Shown piece by piece: positions 55,380 to 62,813 of a DNA stretch of 64,000 nt; position 1 is the first letter of the stretch, and the number at the start of each line of letters is the position of its first letter. Made by a program: the position numbers and the translations under genes. The notes under the pieces were generated by a model. That model was not told where the DNA came from and made no database searches. It saw only the letters and a list, made by a program, of their open reading frames with translations. Source of the stretch: Alphaproteobacteria bacterium (GTDB lineage: Bacteria > Pseudomonadota > Alphaproteobacteria > Caulobacterales > Parvularculaceae); NCBI GenBank assembly GCA_016125425.1, contig WGLT01000022.1, forward strand, positions 1-64,000, given 5' to 3'.

Positions 55380-56270
55380 TCAGATCATCATCTTTTCGAT
55401 CGGCACGAGGAGGATCGAAGAGGCGCCGGCGCGCTTCAGCCGCTCCAGCGTCTCCCAGAAGACGGACTCCTTGCAGACGGCGTGCACGGCCACGGCGCCC
55501 GGCCGGCCTGCGAGAGGCACAACAGTCGGCGCTTCCGCGCCCGGCAGAATCTCCGCGATTTCGTCAAGCGCGCTCTCGGGCGCATTCATCATGATATATT
55601 TCGATCCGCGGCTCGCGAGCACGCCGTCAACGCGGGTCAAGAACCGCGCGCGCACTTCGAGCAGCCGGTCATTGAGAGGCCAGCCGCCCTGAACCAGCAC
55701 GGCCTCGCTGTCGAGAACGGTTTCGACCGCGCGCAGTCCGTTGGCGTCGAGCGTCGCGCCCGTCGAAACGAGATCGCAAATCGCCGTCGCAATATGCAGT
55801 CGCGGCGCGACCTCGACTGAGCCGCTCATTTCGACGATCTCGGCGCGAACGCCTTTCTCATCGAGATAGCGGCGCAGGATGCCCGGATGCGAACTTGCGA
55901 TGCGCGCGCCTTCAAGATCGCGGAGACCGCCATATTCGACGTTTTCAGGCACGGCGATCTTCAGGGCGCACCGGCCGAATCCCAGTTCGGCGATCACGTC
56001 CGGCGCATCGATCCTGTCGGTGAGCCGGGCCTCTTCAAGCGCATTGCGGCCGACGATGCCGAGATCGCAAACGCCCTTCGCGACGAAATTCGCGATGTCG
56101 TCGTCGCGCACCCGCAAGACGTCGATCGGCGCGTCCTCGACCCGCAGGAGCAGATCGTCCTTGCCGCGGCGGAATCTGAGGCCCGTCTGCTCGATCAGTT
56201 GAAGGCTTGCTTCGGCGAGCCGGCCTTTGCTCTGGACCGCAATCCTGAGCCGTTTTTCGCGAGGCTCCAT
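55380..56270 (-). CDS. hisG: ATP phosphoribosyltransferase, long form HisG
   Basis: First committed enzyme of histidine synthesis. At 296 residues it is the long form: a catalytic part (IAVQSKGRLAEAS, DIANFVAKGVCDLGIVG, ATAICDLVSTGATLDANGL) followed by a C-terminal ACT-like regulatory domain (about 216-296, with TVVPLAGRPGAVAVHAVCKE) that mediates histidine feedback. Many alphaproteobacteria instead use short HisG with HisZ, and no hisZ is present. It begins 5 bases after the TrpR-like gene. Confidence 0.95.
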   Translation of the reverse strand: MEPREKRLRIAVQSKGRLAEASLQLIEQTGLRFRRGKDDLLLRVEDAPIDVLRVRDDDIANFVAKGVCDLGIVGRNALEEARLTDRIDAPDVIAELGFGRCALKIAVPENVEYGGLRDLEGARIASSHPGILRRYLDEKGVRAEIVEMSGSVEVAPRLHIATAICDLVSTGATLDANGLRAVETVLDSEAVLVQGGWPLNDRLLEVRARFLTRVDGVLASRGSKYIMMNAPESALDEIAEILPGAEAPTVVPLAGRPGAVAVHAVCKESVFWETLERLKRAGASSILLVPIEKMMI

Positions 56271-56275
56271 GGGGC

Positions 56276-56626
56276 TTACTCCTTCGCTCGATCGAGAACG
56301 AGGCGATAGCCTTCGTGCGGTTCTTCTTTGAGAAAGCGCGCGACCCGAACAATCGTCGCCGTCGAGACGCCGGTCTCAGCGCTGATCTCACGATAGGATA
56401 GATCGCCTTCGTCCAGGAGGCGCGCAACCTGCCAGCGTTCGGCGAGCGCCTTGATTTCCCCCGGCGTGCACAGATCGGTCAGGAAACGGCGCGCTTCGTC
56501 CTCGGTCTTCAGACACAGCAGGGCGCGCAGGAGGGCGCTTGTCGGATCTTCGGACAGCGGTCCGGCCGCCGCCTTGGTCGGGGCGGGAGATTTGCGGCGG
56601 GCGGCGCGTTGAGCGGCGGCGGGCAT
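56276..56626 (-). CDS. TrpR-related (YerC/YecD family) putative regulator of the his operon
   Basis: A 116-residue protein. After an Ala/Lys-rich N-terminus (about 35 residues) comes a TrpR-like domain: LLRALLCLKTEDEARRFLTD, CTPGEIKALAERWQVARLL, then the helix-turn-helix SYREISAETGVSTATIVRVARFL. The family is called YerC/YecD TrpR-related. It is the first gene of the his unit, 5 bases before hisG, which makes it a candidate local regulator. The ATG at 56626 follows GGAG; an upstream TTG is possible. Confidence 0.8.
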   Translation of the reverse strand: MPAAAQRAARRKSPAPTKAAAGPLSEDPTSALLRALLCLKTEDEARRFLTDLCTPGEIKALAERWQVARLLDEGDLSYREISAETGVSTATIVRVARFLKEEPHEGYRLVLDRAKE

Positions 56627-56645
56627 GGCGGCTCCGGTCAATATC

Positions 56646-56690
56646 CTGACTTGTTTATGTGTGCTATCATGCTAATACGATAAGTCAAGC
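56646..56690 (-). promoter_or_regulatory. Probable promoter/operator of the his operon
   Basis: An AT-rich island in GC-rich DNA. On the minus strand TTGACT (56688-56683) can serve as the -35 element. The region to the ATG includes the weak inverted pair GACTT (56648-56652)/AAGTC (56682-56686) 29 bases apart. The -10 hexamer is unclear. A TrpR-like repressor would plausibly bind here. Confidence 0.35.
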
Positions 56691-56789
56691 GGGAAGACGC
56701 TGGCTCGCCCGTCCGCCGGTCGCGGGCGCTTGATTTGGAGATCGGCGCACGCTCTGAATGCGCTCCGCGCGCCGCATTGCAGGTGACCC

Positions 56790-58013
56790 ATGGCCGAGAC
56801 AGAAGAGTTCTACCGAATAAAACAGTTGCCGCCCTATGTCTTTGAGGAGGTGAATGCGCTCAAAGCGCGGCTCCGCGCGCAGGGGCGCGACATTATCGAT
56901 CTCGGCATGGGCAATCCGGACATGCCGACGCCCCCGCACATCGTCGATAAGCTTGTCGAAGCGGCGCGCAATCCCCGCGCGCATCGTTATTCCGTCTCGA
57001 GAGGGATTATCGGTCTTCGGCGGGCGATGGCGCGCTATTACGAACGGCGCTTCGGCGTGAAGCTCGATCCGGCGAAGGAAATCGTCGCGACGCTCGGCTC
57101 GAAAGAAGGCTTCGCCAATCTTGCGCAGGCGATCACGGCGCCCGGAGATGTCGTCCTCGCGCCCAATCCCGCCTATCCGATCCATGCTTACGGATTCATC
57201 ATCGCAGGCGGCTCTATTTGCGCCGTGCCCGCGTTGACGCCGGAAAGTTATCTGAACGGCCTTGCTAAAGCGATCGAGGATTGCGCCAGAGCGCCGCGCG
57301 CCATCGTCGTAAATTATCCGTCGAATCCGACTGGCCAGACGGTCGATCTCGACTTTTACAAGGAAATCGTCGCGCTAGCGCGCCGTCGCGAGATTCTAGT
57401 TCTCTCCGATCTCGCCTATAGCGAAATCTATTTCGGCGCGCCGCCGCCTTCTATTCTAGAAGTCGAGGGCGCCAAAGAAATCGCCGTCGAAGTGAACTCC
57501 CTGTCCAAAACTTTCGCAATGGCCGGTTGGCGCGTCGGTATGGCTGTCGGCAACGAGCGGCTGATCAATGCGCTTGCCCGGGTCAAATCCTATCTCGATT
57601 ACGGCGCGTTCACGCCGATTCAGGTCGCCGCCGCCGCCGCTCTTGACGGTCCGTGGGACTGCGTCGACGCGATCCGCGAGACATATCGGCGCCGGCGCGA
57701 AACGCTGATCGAAACCTTCGGCAAAGCTGGCTGGCAGGTTCCTCGACCGGATGCGACCATGTTCGCCTGGGCGCCTGTTCCCGAGCGCTATCGCCATTTG
57801 GGTTCGGTCGCGTTTTCAAAGCTCCTGATCGAGAAGGCGGATGTCGCGGTCGCGCCGGGATTGGGCTTTGGCGAATTCGGCGACGGTTTTGTGCGCATCG
57901 GGCTCGTCGAAAACGAGCAGCGCATCCGGCAGGCCGCACGCAACATCAAAAGATTGCTGCAAAATGAGGCGGGCGCGTCGGCCAGGCCGAAAGTCGCAGA
58001 TTCGGCGCTGTAG
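56790..58013 (+). CDS. Alanine-type aminotransferase (AlaC/LL-DAP aminotransferase-like)
   Basis: A 407-residue class I/II PLP aminotransferase. The motifs are NYPSNPTGQTV (Asn), LSDLAYSEIYF (Asp/Tyr) and SLSKTFAMAGWRVG with the Schiff-base lysine, and VRIGLVEN near the end for substrate carboxylate. It matches the group named AlaC or LL-diaminopimelate aminotransferase. The real substrate is probably pyruvate/glutamate/alanine. It is divergent from the his operon, with 163 bases between, and lacks a visible partner. Confidence 0.88.
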   Translation: MAETEEFYRIKQLPPYVFEEVNALKARLRAQGRDIIDLGMGNPDMPTPPHIVDKLVEAARNPRAHRYSVSRGIIGLRRAMARYYERRFGVKLDPAKEIVATLGSKEGFANLAQAITAPGDVVLAPNPAYPIHAYGFIIAGGSICAVPALTPESYLNGLAKAIEDCARAPRAIVVNYPSNPTGQTVDLDFYKEIVALARRREILVLSDLAYSEIYFGAPPPSILEVEGAKEIAVEVNSLSKTFAMAGWRVGMAVGNERLINALARVKSYLDYGAFTPIQVAAAAALDGPWDCVDAIRETYRRRRETLIETFGKAGWQVPRPDATMFAWAPVPERYRHLGSVAFSKLLIEKADVAVAPGLGFGEFGDGFVRIGLVENEQRIRQAARNIKRLLQNEAGASARPKVADSAL

Positions 58014-58121
58014 CCGCTCTCGCGAAACGCGGGGTCCGGAAATGATCAGGAGGCCGCGCATCGGTTGGCCCGCCGGCGCCGCCGTGCTAGCTTCCATAGA
58101 GGGGTGCTGCGCGGGACGCGA

Positions 58122-58754
58122 ATGTCCGAAATCTTGCAGGCGTTTATCGAGAACGAGCGGGCGATCCGGCGTATTTTCGCCCGCTACTGCTCGCGCGCCG
58201 AGGACGTCGAGGACCTGACGCAGGAGACTTTCCTCAAATGCTTCGCCGCGGAGATGACGACCGATATCCGCGAGCCCAAGGCCTTCCTCCTGCGGGCGGC
58301 CAAGAACCTCGCCCTCAGCGAACTGAAGCGGAAGGCCAACAAAACGACGAGCTTTATTGAGGATTCCGGCGGGCCGGACGTCTTAGGGAATGACGGACAG
58401 GTCTCAGTGGAGGCCGATATCGACGGCCGGCGGAAGCTCGTTGCGCTCGCCAAGGCGATCGCGAGCCTGCCGGCGCCGCACCGGCGCGCCCTACTGATGC
58501 GCAAAATGGAGAACCTTAAGATCAGGCAGATCGCCAAGCGCCTTAATGTTTCGGTCAGCACGGTCGAAAAGCGGGTCGCCGCCGCGCTCGTCATGTGCGC
58601 CTCCTATTTGCGGGCGGAGGGCTATGATCTGGCGGAATTCGGAGCAGCGGCGTTCGCGCCGGTTCAAAGAAAGCCGGGAGATGCGGCGTCTGTCATCGCC
58701 ATGACGCCGCAGACGGGCGCGCGGTCTCCGGATGGAAGCAAGCGCCATGAGTAA
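58122..58754 (+). CDS. ECF RNA polymerase sigma factor (FecI type)
   Basis: A 210-residue sigma-70 family ECF factor. Region 2 includes the conserved DVEDLTQETFLKCF, and region 4 the ALLMRKMENLKIRQIAKRLNVSVSTVEKRV helix-turn-helix. The C-terminal extension (from about residue 165) is longer than usual. It overlaps fecR by 8 bases. With FecR and an STN-bearing receptor downstream it forms a cell-surface signalling set. Confidence 0.92.
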   Translation: MSEILQAFIENERAIRRIFARYCSRAEDVEDLTQETFLKCFAAEMTTDIREPKAFLLRAAKNLALSELKRKANKTTSFIEDSGGPDVLGNDGQVSVEADIDGRRKLVALAKAIASLPAPHRRALLMRKMENLKIRQIAKRLNVSVSTVEKRVAAALVMCASYLRAEGYDLAEFGAAAFAPVQRKPGDAASVIAMTPQTGARSPDGSKRHE

Positions 58755-59811
58755 GTCTGACAACGTTGTGCCCTTGCCGGAGGCCAAGGATATCGAGGCC
58801 CAGGCCGCCGCTTGGGTTATGCGCTTCGAGGACGGCGAGGCGACGGCGGGAGATCTTGCGGCCTTTCGCGCCTGGCGGAACGCGAGCGAGCAGCATGCGA
58901 ACGCTTTCGACCGGATGAACGCGCTATGGGGCGCGCTGGACGCAGTGGAAGAGCTCAAGGATTATGCGGCGGCCGATGACAACGTCGCGCTTATCGAGGA
59001 GCAACGACGCGCCGGCGGAATTTTCGCCCGACGGACGATTTTCGCCGCTGCGGCGGCGTCTCTGGCGGTCGCGGCCGGGGCCGGCGTCGTCTATGAGCTG
59101 ACGCGCGGCGCGAAAGGCGAGACCGGAACCTTTCGCACGGCGGTCGGCGAGCAGAAGACAGTCAGGCTCGCTGACGGTTCAGCGATCGAGCTCAATACCG
59201 ATACGGCTGTTGACGTCCGCTACACGCACAGCGCCCGCATGATCACCCTCTTGCACGGGGAGGCCTACTTCTCCGTTGCGCCGAATAAACGCAGGCCGTT
59301 CACGGTGTATGCCGGCAAGGGCGCAGTCACGGCTGTAGGCACGGCGTTTTCCGTCAGGCTGCGGGGGGCGTTGATTGACGTTCTTGTGGCGAAGGGGCGC
59401 GTCGCCTTGTCGACGGGCGCGCGTGCGCCGGCGAAGGACGCCGTGACGCCGAGAACTGCGCCCGCCAAGCCTTTGATCGAAATCTCAAAGGGCGAAAACG
59501 CGGTCTTTGAAGACAAGATCGAGCATCTCGATCGCATCCCGCCGGCCGCGCTCGACCGGAGGCTGTCATGGCGCGACGGCATCCTTGAATTTTCGGGCGA
59601 AAAGCTCGCCGATGTCGTTTCCGATGTGAGCCGTTACACCAACACCCATATTGAAATCGACGGCGAGGCTCTGCGCGATCTTCCCGTCACCGGCTATCTG
59701 AAGGTCGGGCAGGTCGACGCGATGTTTGAGGCTCTCGCGGTTATGGCGGACGTGCAGGTTGACCGGGTCTCGGCGGATCATGTGCGCCTGTCGCGCAAAG
59801 AAAAAGAATAG
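58747..59811 (+). CDS. FecR family anti-sigma/transducer protein
   Basis: A 354-residue inner-membrane signal transducer. An N-terminal cytoplasmic DUF4880-type helical domain (AAAWVMRFEDGEATAGDLAAFRAW) contacts the sigma factor. A membrane segment near residues 96-118 follows, then the periplasmic FecR domain (FRTAVGEQKTVRLADGSAIELNTDT, ARMITLLHGEAYFSVAPN, GTAFSVR) and a C-terminal receptor-interaction domain (ILEFSGEKLADVVSDVSRYT). It overlaps the sigma gene, and the receptor gene follows after 210 bases. Confidence 0.93.
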   Translation: MSKSDNVVPLPEAKDIEAQAAAWVMRFEDGEATAGDLAAFRAWRNASEQHANAFDRMNALWGALDAVEELKDYAAADDNVALIEEQRRAGGIFARRTIFAAAAASLAVAAGAGVVYELTRGAKGETGTFRTAVGEQKTVRLADGSAIELNTDTAVDVRYTHSARMITLLHGEAYFSVAPNKRRPFTVYAGKGAVTAVGTAFSVRLRGALIDVLVAKGRVALSTGARAPAKDAVTPRTAPAKPLIEISKGENAVFEDKIEHLDRIPPAALDRRLSWRDGILEFSGEKLADVVSDVSRYTNTHIEIDGEALRDLPVTGYLKVGQVDAMFEALAVMADVQVDRVSADHVRLSRKEKE

Positions 59812-59924
59812 GACAAGAAAGAGCGATTGCAGGGGGCTATCGCCGGCGACATGATGACAAAATGCGGCCGCCGAGGGGCGATCATACGGCGCAAAAAACC
59901 GTGCTGCGCGCTGAGCGGCCGTGA

Positions 59925-59930
59925 TAGAAT
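59925..59930 (+). promoter_or_regulatory. Possible -10 element before the receptor gene
   Basis: TAGAAT, within TGATAGAAT, matches five of six positions of TATAAT and is followed by a poly-A stretch. There is no clear -35 at 17 bases, so an activated or ECF-type promoter is just as possible. Confidence 0.3.
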
Positions 59931-59961
59931 TAAAAAAACAAAAAAATCGGGAGGAGAGGTT

Positions 59962-60027
59962 ATGGATTTGGCGTTCTCGGTCGTCTTTCCCTGTAAGGCC
60001 GGTGTGAAGATCCGAACCTTGTGCTGA
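59962..60027 (+). other. 21-codon leader ORF upstream of the TonB-dependent receptor
   Basis: An ATG at 59962 sits 7 bases after GGAGG (59950-59954, in GGAGGAGAGG), a very strong ribosome site, and opens a 21-codon frame (starting MDLAFSVVFPCKAG) that ends in TGA at 60025-60027. That stop overlaps the receptor GTG start region (60021), as expected for translational coupling. The peptide itself shows no obvious attenuator composition. Confidence 0.55.
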
Positions 60028-62684
60028 CCGCCGGTCCAATGCATGGGGATGCGTCGCGTTTGACATGGGCCCGCTTCTCCGGCTGTCTTGCAGCCGTGAT
60101 GCTGGTCTGCGCGAACGCGCAAGCCGCAGCGTCCGCGCCGCGATACGATTTTCGTATCGAGGACAGCACGCTTGGCCGCGCGCTCGACAAGCTCGTCCGT
60201 ATTACGGGGGCGCAGCTTCTTTATCCTCATGATTTGGAAAATGCGACGGGGGTGCATCCCGTCATTGGTCGGTACACGGTTGATGAAGCGCTGCAGATCA
60301 TGCTGCGCGGCACGGAGCTTTCCGGCGGCCTGACAAAGGGCGGGGTGATTGTCGTCTCGCTCGATAAAGAAAAAGCAAGGCTTGCGAGGGAGGACGATGT
60401 GTCGAGAAAGAAGTTGAAAAAAACGTTGCTGGCGAGCGTTTCCGCATTTCTGTTCGGGGCGGGGGGCGTTCACGCGCAGGATCAGGCGGCCGGCGCAGCG
60501 CAGAATACGACTGATACCGAAGCGATCGTCGTTATCGGGACCCCGGGCGAGGCCGGCGTCAACCGGCAGGAGGCGAGTTTCGCCGTCACGACGATCAATC
60601 CTGATCAAATTCAGAAATTTTCTCCCAAGAGCACGGCCGACCTCTTCAAGGCGATCCCCGGCGTTTGGGTTGAAAGCTCGGGCGGCGTCGCCGGCGCCAA
60701 TATCGACGTGCGCGGTCTGCCGGGCGGGGGCGACGCGCCTTTCGTCACGCTCGCGATCAATGGTTCTCCGATTTACGGCACAGAGACTCTTTCCTTTTTT
60801 GAGCAAAGCTCCATTTTCCGTGTCGACGAAACGGTGGGTGACGTCGAAGGCCTGCGCGGCGGGCCGAACGCCGTATTCGGCAAGGGCGAGCCGGGCCTCA
60901 CCGTCAACTTCAATCTGCGGGAAGGCGGCGAGCAGACCAAGGGCCGCCTCAAATACACGACATCCGATTACGGCGAGCAGCGTTTCGACGCCTATATGAG
61001 CGGGAAGCTCGCCGAAGATTTCTATTACATGATCGGCGGATATTTCCGCGCGTCGCATGGCATTCGCGATACGCAATTCCAGTCGGAAAAAGGCGAGCAG
61101 GTCACGGTTAATCTCACGAAGCTGTTCGACAACGGAAAGATAAACCTTTTCGTCCGCCAGACCGATGATCACGGCCAGTGGATTTTGCCGATGGCGCTGA
61201 ATACGAGCAATGATCTCGGCACGTTTGCGCAATTGGGCAATTATACGCGTTTCCGAGAACTTCAAATCGACGCGGCCGGCGATACGAAGATCTTTGATTT
61301 CTCGAAAGGACGCGGCTGGAAAGGCGTCGTCTCCGGCGCAAACGCCAATTTCGATCTCGGCGACGGTTTCCAGGTTCGCGACAACCTGACCTATACGAAT
61401 GGCGACGCCGACACTTACGGCTTCGTTCCGTCGGGAAGCCCCGTGACCGCCGGCGCAATCAGCTTGGTGACGGGCAATCCCGTCGTCACGGAAAGCGGCG
61501 TTACGCTCGCGGATAGCGATTACGTGCAGACCTACGGGCACTGGGTCGTGCAAAAGAGCCTCAAGGCCTTCATCAACGACCTTTCGCTCAACAAGACATT
61601 TGCAGGCGGACACGACATCACGATCGGCTATTACGCGTCGAGCTTCTCCTCGGACGACTTCTGGACGATCGGAAACCCGATCCCGGTCTGGAACGTCGCC
61701 AATGGCGACTTCCTCGATCCGATGTCGGTGACGCCGGCGGATGTCGCGGCGGCCGGGGGCGATGCAGGATTTGAGTTCGGCCTGCAGTCAGCGGGCGACG
61801 CACGCACCATGGCGGTCTATGGCGCTGATTCCTGGCAGGTCACGGATCAGCTTCGCATTGACGCCGGGGTTCGCCATGAATGGCTGACGCTCAATTACAT
61901 CGCCGACACCGGCCCCGGCTATCCCGACGGCACGACGGACATCGTCGCGTCTGACCTTAGAGACAATCAATGGGCCTATACCGGCGCGCTGAATTACGAC
62001 GTGACGAGCAGTTTCGGCCTCTTTGCGCGGTATTCGAAAGGCTATCTGTTCCCGAACTTTGACGACGTTCGTCAGAGCCAGACCAATGTGAACAGCGTCA
62101 AGCAGCTCGAAGGCGGCGTCAAATTTTCGGGCGACTGGCTGAAAATGTACGCCACTGTCTATTACAACAAGAATGACTCGTTCAAATCAGACGTCGGCAG
62201 CGTTACGGCGGCGGAAGCGTTCAAGACGCGCGCCGTCGGCGCCGAACTTGACGGATCGGTCTTCTATGGTCCGTTTTCGGTCGGTTTTCTGAGCACGATT
62301 CAGAACGCCAAGATCACCGATTCGACGACCGCCAGCGATATCGGCAACAAGGTGCTTCGTCAGCCGGACTGGCAGGCGCGCATTTCACCTGCCTATACGC
62401 TGCAAGGTCGAGATTTTGACGCGACAATCTACGGGGCCGTCAGTCTGATCGGCCATCGTTACGGCGATAATGCGAACACTGTTGACCTGCCGCGCTTCAC
62501 GAAGGTCGACGCGGGAATCGTCATCCATCATACGTCGGGTCTGTTCCTTCAGGTGCATGCGGACAATCTCAACGATTCGCACGGCATCACAGAAGGCGAT
62601 CCGCGTAATCCGTTGGCGCCGAACGGGCGCCCGATCCTCGGTCGGTCTGTGCTATTCAGTCTCGGCTACGACTTCGGAGAGTAA
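60021..62684 (+). CDS. TonB-dependent receptor with N-terminal STN signalling domain
   Basis: An 887-residue outer-membrane receptor. Segments in order: a signal peptide (LTWARFSGCLAAVMLVCANAQA region), an STN domain (about 48-120, YDFRIEDSTLGRALDKLV to KGGVIVVS), a second signal-like stretch (about 127-153: lysine-rich start, hydrophobic core and VHAQ), a TonB-box/plug region (TEAIVVIG, DLFKAIPGVWVESSGG, VRGLPGG) and a beta barrel ending LFSLGYDFGE. The substrate is unknown, but the trehalase next door hints at a sugar. The start is taken as the GTG at 60021 coupled to a leader ORF; an ATG at 60039 is an alternative. An in-frame GTG at 60399 after GGGAGG could make a form without STN. Confidence 0.92.
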   Translation: MLTAGPMHGDASRLTWARFSGCLAAVMLVCANAQAAASAPRYDFRIEDSTLGRALDKLVRITGAQLLYPHDLENATGVHPVIGRYTVDEALQIMLRGTELSGGLTKGGVIVVSLDKEKARLAREDDVSRKKLKKTLLASVSAFLFGAGGVHAQDQAAGAAQNTTDTEAIVVIGTPGEAGVNRQEASFAVTTINPDQIQKFSPKSTADLFKAIPGVWVESSGGVAGANIDVRGLPGGGDAPFVTLAINGSPIYGTETLSFFEQSSIFRVDETVGDVEGLRGGPNAVFGKGEPGLTVNFNLREGGEQTKGRLKYTTSDYGEQRFDAYMSGKLAEDFYYMIGGYFRASHGIRDTQFQSEKGEQVTVNLTKLFDNGKINLFVRQTDDHGQWILPMALNTSNDLGTFAQLGNYTRFRELQIDAAGDTKIFDFSKGRGWKGVVSGANANFDLGDGFQVRDNLTYTNGDADTYGFVPSGSPVTAGAISLVTGNPVVTESGVTLADSDYVQTYGHWVVQKSLKAFINDLSLNKTFAGGHDITIGYYASSFSSDDFWTIGNPIPVWNVANGDFLDPMSVTPADVAAAGGDAGFEFGLQSAGDARTMAVYGADSWQVTDQLRIDAGVRHEWLTLNYIADTGPGYPDGTTDIVASDLRDNQWAYTGALNYDVTSSFGLFARYSKGYLFPNFDDVRQSQTNVNSVKQLEGGVKFSGDWLKMYATVYYNKNDSFKSDVGSVTAAEAFKTRAVGAELDGSVFYGPFSVGFLSTIQNAKITDSTTASDIGNKVLRQPDWQARISPAYTLQGRDFDATIYGAVSLIGHRYGDNANTVDLPRFTKVDAGIVIHHTSGLFLQVHADNLNDSHGITEGDPRNPLAPNGRPILGRSVLFSLGYDFGE

Positions 62685-62695
62685 GTCCTCCCGTG

Positions 62696-62733
62696 GGGGC
62701 GCGGGCGCTCTTTGGGCGTTCGCGTCCCTTTTT
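62696..62733 (+). terminator. Rho-independent terminator of the receptor gene
   Basis: A 13-base-pair stem (62696-62708 with 62716-62728, three or four G-T pairs) across a 7-base loop, followed by TTTTT (62729-62733). It begins 11 bases after the receptor stop, on the same strand. Confidence 0.85.
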
Positions 62734-62813
62734 CTGCGGCGCGGCTTGCGCAGCGCGCGCTGTCGGGCATTCTGAGCGGCGCGCCAATCGCGTATGGGCT
62801 GCGGGAGGGCCGA

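Noticed and set aside
59778-61613. 611-codon minus-strand open frame overlapping fecR and the TonB receptor
   Set aside because: It is antisense to well-supported genes, has repetitive Arg/Ala composition and no motif.
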